DNA from: Candidatus Kapaibacterium sp.
GTDB lineage: Bacteria > Bacteroidota > Ignavibacteria > Kapaibacteriales > UBA2268
Assembly: GCA_023957315.1 (NCBI GenBank)
Contig: JAMLHE010000022.1
Coordinates: 1 to 35,840, forward strand
Length of the DNA stretch: 35,840 bases
Reading direction: 5' to 3'
The position numbers were made by a program, and so were the translations under genes. Positions 25,807 to 32,393 of the stretch are shown here, one piece after another. Under the pieces are notes generated by a model. The model saw only the letters and a program-made list of their open reading frames with translations. It had not been told where the DNA came from and made no database searches. The first letter of the stretch is position 1. Each line of letters opens with the position of its first letter.

Positions 25807-25872
25807 TTACACCTGACGGAACAAAGTACAAATCATAAAAATCATTCAAATCAAATAAATCATAGTTCAGAC
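25797..25872 (-). repeat. Composite repeat: CCGTCAGGTG palindrome plus ATCATAAAAATC tail
   Basis: CCGTCAGGTG (25797-25806) and CACCTGACGG (25810-25819) are perfect arms around TTA. GAACAAA and a tail ending in GTTCAGAC follow, as in the copy at 24306-24366. It separates the 25895-27100 gene from its probable lost sorting tail. Confidence 0.7.
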
Positions 25873-25894
25873 TTTTCAGTGTGGATTGAAAATA

Positions 25895-27100
25895 TCAATT
25901 CTTTGGATAAAGCAACTGCGTGGATTCTAATATATAAATTTGGTAGCCTTGCCCGGGAAGCATGTCGCCTATCATATTGATTTCGAATGCAGGATAGAAG
26001 ACGTTCCCAAAGTTATCTTTGGCAATTATAAGATTGTTTTCGCTAACTAATGAAGCGAGGGCAATTTCGATATTCATTGGATTGTCACGCAAATAGGAAA
26101 TGATGTTCCAACCGGAATTTAGCGTTATTGGTTGCAACTCGGGCATAATTTTCATACCGACAATTGACAAGGTTTCGTTTTGTGACATATAAACTTGATA
26201 ACCATGCAGCACGTTCCAATCACCAATGTCATTAATTTCGAATTCGGGATAATATATTTGCCCAACGTTGTTTTTGACAATTACCGTGCTACTTTTTATC
26301 TCCGAGAATACTTCTTCCATTGCAGCATTTTCAGCTTCTACGTATGTCGAAATCATATTCCACCCTGTTGTCAGAGCGATGGAATGCAATTCAGGTAATG
26401 TCTTGACTTGAAGTATGTCCGATAATGCTGAATTTCCTGATGTATTTTCCGCGATAATTCGATAATAATAATTCGTAAATGACTTTAAATGTTCGCCGGC
26501 ATCCGAATATTCGTTGTTTAATCCCGTATAAACCAGCAAATAAGGTCCTTCAGGAACCAAGGAGCGAAATAGTTTGTAATTATCTACTCCTGCTACATCG
26601 TCCCATTCGAGCACAATCTTATGTTGCTCAATCAATGAAGCTCTTAAATTTACCGGTGTTTCTAATGCATATTTAAACAAAGTATCGAATACAATGCTCG
26701 AATGTCCATCACCACTTCGGCTTGATTGCATATAATTAATTGAAGTATCAGATCCGGCTAATAAAAAAACAACATATGCACTCCCATCAGAGCGTCGGCT
26801 TGATTGCATATAATTAATAGAAGTATCAGATCCGGCTAATAAAAAAATAACATATGAACTGCCATCAGCGCATCGGCTTGAGCGTTGTGTGATGGAAGTA
26901 TCTGCTCCATTAAGAATGAAACCGATGTAATTGCTGCCATCACCACGGAATCCAGCTTTGTGTGCTATCACAGATGTATCAGCATCAACAATTGTTAGGC
27001 GAATCATAGAAGCACCATCATAATATTCGCCTTCAAATTGAGCATGAGCCAAAAATGAACTTGCAAAAATGGCTAAGACAATGTAAATTAATGCTTTCAT
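25895..27100 (-). CDS. Secreted repeat protein with fibronectin III and GWN modules
   Basis: A 401-residue exported protein. A signal peptide (1-20, ending AHA) is followed by four to five tandem 24-26-residue repeats (about 28-138; pattern SxYVVFLLAGSDTSINYMQS with RxxDG), a fibronectin type III domain (about 147-235; IVLEWDDVAGVDNYKLFRS, YYYRIIAENTSGNS), and two modules of about 80 residues (237-315 and 321-401) sharing GWNMIS/GWNIIS, KNNVGQIYYPEFEINDIGD and HGYQVYM. It has no C-terminal sorting domain of its own, but a severed one lies just downstream. It probably acts at the cell surface. The formylglycine-enzyme-like gene upstream ends only 16 bases before its start, so the two share an operon. 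Confidence 0.8.
   Translation of the reverse strand: MKALIYIVLAIFASSFLAHAQFEGEYYDGASMIRLTIVDADTSVIAHKAGFRGDGSNYIGFILNGADTSITQRSSRCADGSSYVIFLLAGSDTSINYMQSSRRSDGSAYVVFLLAGSDTSINYMQSSRSGDGHSSIVFDTLFKYALETPVNLRASLIEQHKIVLEWDDVAGVDNYKLFRSLVPEGPYLLVYTGLNNEYSDAGEHLKSFTNYYYRIIAENTSGNSALSDILQVKTLPELHSIALTTGWNMISTYVEAENAAMEEVFSEIKSSTVIVKNNVGQIYYPEFEINDIGDWNVLHGYQVYMSQNETLSIVGMKIMPELQPITLNSGWNIISYLRDNPMNIEIALASLVSENNLIIAKDNFGNVFYPAFEINMIGDMLPGQGYQIYILESTQLLYPKN
26718..26945. repeat. 78-bp tandem repeats in the 25895-27100 gene
   Basis: Units start at 26718, 26796 and 26874 (78 bp, 26 codons), with a diverged 72-bp unit up to 26945. The first two are nearly identical. The period keeps the reading frame, so protein repeat number could vary between strains. 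Confidence 0.85.
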
Positions 27101-27116
27101 TATAGCCCCGCTTTAT

Positions 27117-28646
27117 CTAATCATCGAACCTAACACATCTGAATCCAATATCAGTATTTCTGCTATCGTATGTTACTTCGGTCATATGTCTTCCGGAAAT
27201 GGTCCAGTAGTTTTCATACATCATATAATTATAAGCCCAGGAACCGCCTTTTATTCCCGAACCGGCTAAGTTATCAAACTGCCAATCTTGAAGATTTTTA
27301 AATTTTCTACCTGTTTCAGTCCCAAATGATATGCAGGCTTCCCAGAGATTGCCACTCATTTCCATAATTCCCCAATAAGTAGCCCCAGCATTCACTCTTT
27401 CACCGGCACTTATTTCTGCAAAAATCCCAACCCTAAAAGGACCTTGGTAACTACCACTATTATGTCCAAAATGACAATTACCTCCCAAGAAATTCTCATT
27501 GCTACAACCCAAATTTCCCGGATTGATTGATTGTGAGCGAGCATTGTCTCCCCAAGCATATTCACCGGAAATTGGAGTAAGAGGACCTCTGCAGGCTTTT
27601 TCAAATTCAAGTTCGGTCATAGGTCGCAATCCCGCCCAAGCTGCGTAATGCAAACCATCTTGAAATTTCAGATAGTTACAAGCAATGTTCTGACCGTCAC
27701 ATTCTTCATTGGGCTCGCCGTTTTGATTGTAGTCGCAGAAGAAAACAATCGGCAAATCGGCATCAACTTCCGAATTGCACCTTATAGCGTTACGGTACTG
27801 CATAGCAGTCGAATTCGTCATCACGAAAGTATTAGTAATCGTAGTCTGTCCCATTATTGTTGTAGATATTCTCGAAGCTTGTTGCACTCGAGTTAGAGTG
27901 TTAAGAAAATCTACATATTGCTCTTGCGAAATCTCGTATTTCATGCAATAGAATGACTTATAGCCTGTTGGATAATGAGGGTTGTCGAAAGTGCCATCAT
28001 TATTGAAATCTATTCCCTCCGTTCCACTGACAGTAATTCCGATATTTCTTAAGGTTTGGTCACCACCGCCGGCTTTGACTACAACAGGATTATCGCTTAT
28101 TCGCACAGGGTTATTGTCGCCTGATTGTCTGAAACTCGCAGGGGAAGCACCATCTCCTAAATAAAAATCCCCTTCGGGCACGTAACACATTTCAATAGCG
28201 AAAACAGCCACTCTCATTACATCAAGTTTGATGTCATCTTTTATGAAATCGTCACCATAATTCCACTTTAGTTTGACAGAGTTTGAGCCGAAATCACCTT
28301 TGCCTTCATTTGTACGATAGAAAAAGACCCCTTTTTGGTCGCTAACAGCTTGGATAGTTGCGCCCGTGTCTGCCGAACCGGCAATGTGGGCAGAAGACTT
28401 GGGATTTAAACTCGCATGATGCCATTCGCCAGAACCGGTTTTCTGATATTTGACAAATATCCATGCAGCGTCGTGATTGATGTCGTTTCTCCAGGAATTC
28501 TTCCATTCAATGTCAAATTCGACATAAACAAATTTTTCGGTAATATCCTGACCTGACAGTATCGGGTTTGCAACCTTGATATCGTTTGCTATACCTACTG
28601 TGAATATGAAGATCGTCATAAAAAATACAGTAATGACCTGATTCAT
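27117..28646 (-). CDS. Secreted SUMF1/FGE-fold protein lacking the catalytic cysteines
   Basis: A 509-residue exported protein with a signal peptide (about 1-20). Residues ~20-150 form a beta-rich N-terminal domain, and ~152-509 a formylglycine-generating-enzyme (SUMF1, PF03781) fold: MCYVPEGDFYLGD, YCMKYEISQEQYVDFLN, GLRPMTELEFEKACRG, YAWGDN, MEMSGNLWEACISFG, IKGGSWAYN and the terminal DIGFRCVRF. True FGE enzymes carry two active-site cysteines in the segment between GGSW and GFRC. Here that segment has none, so sulfatase-modifying activity is unlikely. In this lineage such domains probably serve as surface binding modules. It is the first gene of a pair with the fibronectin III protein. Confidence 0.85.
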   Translation of the reverse strand: MNQVITVFFMTIFIFTVGIANDIKVANPILSGQDITEKFVYVEFDIEWKNSWRNDINHDAAWIFVKYQKTGSGEWHHASLNPKSSAHIAGSADTGATIQAVSDQKGVFFYRTNEGKGDFGSNSVKLKWNYGDDFIKDDIKLDVMRVAVFAIEMCYVPEGDFYLGDGASPASFRQSGDNNPVRISDNPVVVKAGGGDQTLRNIGITVSGTEGIDFNNDGTFDNPHYPTGYKSFYCMKYEISQEQYVDFLNTLTRVQQASRISTTIMGQTTITNTFVMTNSTAMQYRNAIRCNSEVDADLPIVFFCDYNQNGEPNEECDGQNIACNYLKFQDGLHYAAWAGLRPMTELEFEKACRGPLTPISGEYAWGDNARSQSINPGNLGCSNENFLGGNCHFGHNSGSYQGPFRVGIFAEISAGERVNAGATYWGIMEMSGNLWEACISFGTETGRKFKNLQDWQFDNLAGSGIKGGSWAYNYMMYENYWTISGRHMTEVTYDSRNTDIGFRCVRFDD

Positions 28647-28756
28647 AAATACCTCTAATTTTTGTTAAAAATTATTATACAAGTATTTCAAAAACAAACA
28701 AGAATTTCCTAACCCTAAAGTAATTAAATGTTTATTTAAAAGCAAATAATTTTTAT

Positions 28757-28800
28757 GTCTGAACTATGATTTTTGTGATTTTTGTGATTTTGGTGATTAT
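28757..28800 (+). repeat. Dispersed GTCTGAACTATGATTT repeat, copy 2
   Basis: Same opening as the copy at 24141, followed by TTTGTGATT words repeated three times. Confidence 0.75.
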
Positions 28801-28828
28801 GATGAATAAGAAGCTCTTAAATTCTTTT

Positions 28829-28910
28829 ATTCATCCGATGACTTGGAATATTCAGATTTATTGACTTGAATAAAGCTGTGGGACATATAACTGGGAGTCA
28901 TCGGATGAAT
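28829..28910. repeat. ATTCATCCGATGAC inverted pair
   Basis: ATTCATCCGATGAC (28829-28842) and its exact reverse complement GTCATCGGATGAAT (28897-28910) are separated by 54 bases. The same two arms, with only five bases between them, are found inside the coding sequence at 29162-29194. Confidence 0.85.
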
Positions 28911-28918
28911 TAATGTAT

Positions 28919-29053
28919 CGTCAGTTGTTACAACTGACGGAGCGAAATTGTCTCATGTCCCGTCAGTTGTTATAATTTACGGATAGGGATAAATCTGTAG
29001 TATAGTCGTTAGTTGTAACAAAGATGATACACTAACTATGGAACAACTGACGG
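28919..29053. repeat. Cluster of three CGTCAGTTG palindromes
   Basis: CGTCAGTTG-TTA-CAACTGACG is perfect at 28919-28939. A degenerate copy starts with CCGTCAGTTG at 28960-28982. A third has arms CGTTAGTTGT (29007-29016) and ACAACTGACG (29043-29052) around 26 bases. They are relatives of the palindromes at 24306 and 25797. Confidence 0.75.
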
Positions 29054-29089
29054 TACAGTAGCAACTTTTGTCTCAATATCTAAGACAGC

Positions 29090-31774
29090 TTAAATCTTCA
29101 CAAACACCTGCGCCCGGTTGCCGAAGCGGAGGTAATACACACCGCGAGGGAGAGATTCTACATTCATCCGATGACTGGGGGTCATCGGATGAATTGGTTC
29201 GGTAAGAACGCATTCTCCCAATGTATTGAAAATTTTGATTTCTGAACCTACATCAACCCTACGGTTAACCGTAGGGTTGATAGCAACGGTTATTTCAATA
29301 TATTCCGTTGCGGGGTTGGGGTGGATGGAAAAATCTGAAAAATTGTTCATATCTACTGAATTGAGTACTAATGAATTGAAATAGCCAATATCTGACCAGA
29401 TGGTGCTGTCAGTGGAATTGAGGGCTTTGACTCTCCAGAAATATTTTTCATTGATTGTCAGAAATTTTGATTTCGAGATGCCATGAACGCTTGTAATCGT
29501 ATCTAAGCTTATCTTTTGAAAAGTGGAATCTAATGATAGTTGAACGCGGTATTTATTGGCATAATCAAGTTGGTTCCAACTCAATATCAAATCTAAAGAT
29601 TTTGTTTCTATTCCAAGCGGACTTATTAGTTTTACTTTTGTTTTTGTTGCCCAACGAACTTCAAAGCTCCAAATATCAGACCATGTACTGTAATTAATCC
29701 AATGACTATTATGCATATCAGAATCATAAGACCTGAGCCTCCAGAAAAACTTTTGGTATAATTCCATATATTTTGGTATATAATGATCATGATATAAATT
29801 TCCTGAATTATACAAAATATCCACAAACAGGGAATCCTTTGCTATTTGAATTTCTATACTACTATAAGATACACGATAATTCAATTTTAAACTATCTAAA
29901 GGTATTACTGTGTTATTCGGGGGGTAAATTAATTGTGGTTTTTTTAAAGGTCTATATCCGCCATTATTTGTTTTGTAAATTCCACCGGATTCAGAGTAAA
30001 CCATCCAGCCATTATTTTCATCTGTAAAATAAAGCGATGTAGGCGTATTGCAACCGTTTTCTATGAAATTCCATTTTTCCCCGCCGTTTGTTGTTTTAAA
30101 AAATGTGCAAGTTGCTTCAAACATACTCCATCCCCAGATTGTGTTGATATCAAGTATAAAAAAACCTTCAATGCTTCTATAATCACTATAGATTGACTCG
30201 AATGTTTTATTTCTTATATCATACTTATAAATCCCCCTACCACCACTAATTAATAAATAATCTTTATCGAAGTATTCAAATCTAGCGCCACCACCTTTGT
30301 TGTATTGCCAATCTTTACCTCCATTTGTAGTGGTTAAGAATACTCTTTCATAAAAATAATGATCGTCTTCATTCGAACCTAACATATAGCCCATGTTTTC
30401 ATCAGTAAATAATACATCGTATAATTCTTCTACATCAAACTTGATTACTTCAAAGCTTTCTCCTCCGTTTGTTGTTTTAAAAGCAATGCCACCTTTACCG
30501 ACAATCCACCCGTTTTTTTCGTCTCGAAAATGGAAACCATCGCTAATTGGATAATAAGACCAATCACCTCTATAAACATAAGCATCAGGAAGTTTAATTT
30601 TTTGCCAATTCTCTCCGAAGTCGGTAGATTTCAAAAAAGTTGCACTATCGCCCTGAATATATACGGTATTATTTATAATTTGAATTTTTCTTAAGTTGTG
30701 ATGAGTTATATCATATCTAAATTCCCACATATCACCACCATTAGTAGTTCTTCCGATTATCCCATCTTCACCGCATATAATTAGCCTTTTATCATCAATG
30801 CCTTTTATATCCCAAATACCCGAATGTGCACCAAAATGCTTGATGTCCCAAGTTTTTCCATTATCATTTGTGCGATTTAAACTCATCCTATTCGATAAAA
30901 TTATGAACTCTTGATTTGGCAACATTGCAACTTCATAATTATTTTCGTAATTAAATTTCTCGTTTAAAAACAATTTCCAAGTTTTCCCACCATCAACAGT
31001 TTTTTCTACACCACTATCTGCTATCTTGAATCCAACATTCTTGGACACAAATCTGAATGTGTAAGCAAAATTGAATTTATTGACAAATTTCCAAGTTGCA
31101 CCAAAATCGTCGGTTTTGAAAAGACTATCCTCTTTTGCGCCATATCCGATATTACCGTCAATTAATTGAATTTTCCAAAATGTATGCTTAGTTTTGTTCC
31201 ACGTAAGCCCGGCATCAGTGGTTGTAATAAGTGAAAATTTATCTAATGCCCATCCATCCATGAGTCCAAAAAATTGCAGAGCATTGAATTCGTATGAATT
31301 GTCATGAGTTAAGTGCCAAGTTTTGCCGCGGTCAATAGTTTTATAAAGCCCGGCTTGGCTCAACCAGAAAATATCTTCATTAAAAAAGTGAATTGAGTTG
31401 ATTTTTTTTGTTGATGGGAGAGTGATTTCGCTCCAAGTATCGCCACCATCTTCAGTTGAATACATTACATATTCGCTATAACCTGTATTGAAAATAAAAA
31501 AGCCATTGTTTTCATCAAAAAACTTGCCTGATAAGATGCTATAAATCATATAATCTTCAAATTTGATCTGAACGAACCAATTGTTGCCGCCATCAGTAGT
31601 TTTTAATAATTCAGCATTATATTCCTCAGCATTAAAAATCCATCCGGTGCTATCATTTACGAAATGCAAATTCTGAAGTTCATACTTCAGCTGATTGTAC
31701 GAATATGGTGGTTCGGCAGCAACCAAGGCAAAACTCATGCTCAGTATAACTATAAAAGTAAAAATCGTTTTCAT
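29090..31774 (-). CDS. T9SS-sorted BNR/YCF48-like beta-propeller surface protein
   Basis: An 894-residue exported protein with a signal peptide (1-20, ending VAA). Residues ~30-640 contain about a dozen BNR/Asp-box-like motifs (TTDGGNNWF, STEDGGDTWSE, TVDGGKTWKLF, RTNDNGKTWD, TTNGGESFE, TTNGGKDWQ, TTNGGEKWN), as in YCF48-like propellers. Two Ig-like modules follow at ~640-810 (LILSWNQLDYANKYRVQLS, YFWRVKALNS). The last ~75 residues are a type A T9SS sorting domain, beginning SIHPNPATEYIEI and ending LPRGVYYLRFGNRAQ plus VFVKI. Family knowledge puts such proteins on the cell surface after removal of the tag. Two palindromes are embedded in frame in the sorting domain, adding INPTVNRRVD and IHPMTPSHRMN. 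No enzymatic function can be assigned. Confidence 0.9.
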   Translation of the reverse strand: MKTIFTFIVILSMSFALVAAEPPYSYNQLKYELQNLHFVNDSTGWIFNAEEYNAELLKTTDGGNNWFVQIKFEDYMIYSILSGKFFDENNGFFIFNTGYSEYVMYSTEDGGDTWSEITLPSTKKINSIHFFNEDIFWLSQAGLYKTIDRGKTWHLTHDNSYEFNALQFFGLMDGWALDKFSLITTTDAGLTWNKTKHTFWKIQLIDGNIGYGAKEDSLFKTDDFGATWKFVNKFNFAYTFRFVSKNVGFKIADSGVEKTVDGGKTWKLFLNEKFNYENNYEVAMLPNQEFIILSNRMSLNRTNDNGKTWDIKHFGAHSGIWDIKGIDDKRLIICGEDGIIGRTTNGGDMWEFRYDITHHNLRKIQIINNTVYIQGDSATFLKSTDFGENWQKIKLPDAYVYRGDWSYYPISDGFHFRDEKNGWIVGKGGIAFKTTNGGESFEVIKFDVEELYDVLFTDENMGYMLGSNEDDHYFYERVFLTTTNGGKDWQYNKGGGARFEYFDKDYLLISGGRGIYKYDIRNKTFESIYSDYRSIEGFFILDINTIWGWSMFEATCTFFKTTNGGEKWNFIENGCNTPTSLYFTDENNGWMVYSESGGIYKTNNGGYRPLKKPQLIYPPNNTVIPLDSLKLNYRVSYSSIEIQIAKDSLFVDILYNSGNLYHDHYIPKYMELYQKFFWRLRSYDSDMHNSHWINYSTWSDIWSFEVRWATKTKVKLISPLGIETKSLDLILSWNQLDYANKYRVQLSLDSTFQKISLDTITSVHGISKSKFLTINEKYFWRVKALNSTDSTIWSDIGYFNSLVLNSVDMNNFSDFSIHPNPATEYIEITVAINPTVNRRVDVGSEIKIFNTLGECVLTEPIHPMTPSHRMNVESLPRGVYYLRFGNRAQVFVKI
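29162..29194. repeat. In-frame palindrome in sorting domain (33 bp)
   Basis: ATTCATCCGATGAC (29162-29175), five bases, then its exact reverse complement (29181-29194). It covers exactly 11 codons of the - strand gene (IHPMTPSHRMN) on codon boundaries. The same arms occur outside genes at 28829-28910. Confidence 0.9.
29252..29281. repeat. In-frame palindrome in sorting domain (30 bp)
   Basis: ATCAACCCTACGGTT (29252-29266) is followed at once by its exact reverse complement (29267-29281). It covers exactly 10 codons of the - strand gene (INPTVNRRVD) on codon boundaries, just before the SEIKIFNTLG strand. Confidence 0.9.
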
Positions 31775-31877
31775 TTTTCAATACCTTTTACAAACTTTTT
31801 TCAAATCTACAACACTCTATAATATATATAACACATAAACACGAAATTTATCTCAGGGAATGGTGTAAAATTTACAA

Positions 31878-32030
31878 GTTTGTCATTCTGAACGAATGTG
31901 AAGAATCCATGTATTTATCGAAAACTTGATTCTTCGCCTTCGGCACTGAATGACCAATAAAATTTGTTTGTCATTCTGAACGAAGTGAAGAATCCATGCC
32001 TTTCATGAAAACTTGATTCTTCGTCTTCGT
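31878..32030. repeat. 88-bp tandem repeat with internal hairpin
   Basis: Two units start at 31878 and 31966 with GTTTGTCATTCTGAACGAA, continue through GTGAAGAATCCATG, and share GAAAACTTGATTCTTCG about 45 bases in. GAAGAATC and GATTCTTC in each unit can pair, giving a long imperfect hairpin. The second unit diverges after TTCTTCG. Confidence 0.8.
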
Positions 32031-32052
32031 TTCAGAAAGACCCGAGACATTA

Positions 32053-32080
32053 GGACAGAACGCTGTTCTATCCCTACAAA
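32053..32080 (-). repeat. Dispersed GGACAGAAC hairpin, copy 3
   Basis: GGACAGAAC (32053-32061) with GTTCTATCC (32065-32073) and CTACAAA after it; inverted relative to copy 1 at 24228-24256. Confidence 0.65.
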
Positions 32081-32094
32081 GTGATAAATTGAAA

Positions 32095-32123
32095 CGAAAA
32101 AAGCCCGCTGCAAAAGCGGGCTT
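32095..32123 (-). terminator. Intrinsic terminator beside tRNA-like fragment
   Basis: AAGCCCGCT (32101-32109) and AGCGGGCTT (32115-32123) form a perfect GC-rich stem. On the - strand it is followed by a run of T (TTTTTTCGTTTC). No - strand gene now ends here except the tRNA 3'-like fragment at 32131-32145, so it is probably the old tRNA gene terminator. Confidence 0.7.
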
Positions 32124-32130
32124 CCCTTTG

Positions 32131-32145
32131 TGACCCCGGCAGGAC
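32131..32145 (-). other. tRNA 3'-end-like fragment, candidate attachment site
   Basis: On the - strand this reads GTCCTGCCGGGGTCA, the form of the last T-stem and acceptor bases of a tRNA. The sequence before it (ACGGTAAGT) cannot make a T-loop or T-stem, so no tRNA gene is present, only its end. With the terminator directly downstream, it looks like the 3' fragment left when an element integrates into a tRNA gene. Confidence 0.45.
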
Positions 32146-32393
32146 ACTTACCGTATAGAAAGGGTGCTGATTATCAGCGATTCAACAGAGGTATTTGTTC
32201 ACATTTGGCAATTTTTGAGACTTGATTTTGCACGCATTTTGCACGCGAATAAGTCTAAATTCTATAATCCCTCCGTTTCTCTTTTCAAATAAATTTGTAT
32301 AGTAATCCGATATGTTGTACTTTTATTGCTACGAGTTTTTTCCTTTCTTGGAACAACCTTGTTATTTTGGTTATTTCACATAATGGTAAAGAT
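32146..32393. other. Leader region of the restriction-modification operon
   Basis: About 250 bases without a supported gene. It holds a GCTGAT-T-ATCAGC palindrome (32166-32178) and two adjacent perfect copies of ATTTTGCACGC (32225-32235 and 32236-32246). The direct repeats near a candidate attachment site could be recombinase arm sites. The promoter of the methylase gene should lie here. Confidence 0.5.

Larger units (their letters stand above)
28647..29089. other. Repeat-rich spacer between the SUMF1-like and BNR genes
   Basis: No gene is visible. The first ~100 bases should carry the promoter of the - strand SUMF1-like gene. The rest is a GTCTGAAC repeat (28757-28800), an ATTCATCCGATGAC inverted pair (28829-28910) and three CGTCAGTTG palindromes (28919-29053). 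Confidence 0.7.
31775..32130. other. Spacer with tandem repeat and hairpins upstream of the BNR gene
   Basis: No gene visible. The first ~100 AT-rich bases should hold the BNR gene promoter. Then come an ~88-bp repeat in two copies, copy 3 of the GGACAGAAC hairpin and a terminator-like hairpin. Confidence 0.65.

Noticed and set aside
26718..26945. A CRISPR-like regular repeat
   Set aside because: The 78-bp units are contiguous and keep the reading frame of a secreted protein; there are no spacers.
27117..28646. An active sulfatase-modifying (formylglycine-generating) enzyme
   Set aside because: The fold is recognisable but the catalytic cysteine pair is missing.
28919..29053. A CRISPR array made of the CGTCAGTTG repeats
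   Set aside because: The copies are palindromes of varying length and spacing with diverged arms, there are no uniform spacers, and no cas genes are present.
32131..32220. A complete tRNA gene on the - strand ending at 32131
   Set aside because: Only the last ~15 bases fit; no T-loop, anticodon arm or matching 5' acceptor strand can be found.
32295..32393. An upstream ATG that would extend the nuclease-methylase by 33 residues
   Set aside because: The added segment is Cys/Phe/Ile-rich and unlike the start of this family; MNLVQILRDTEYKL at 32394 is a better N-terminus.
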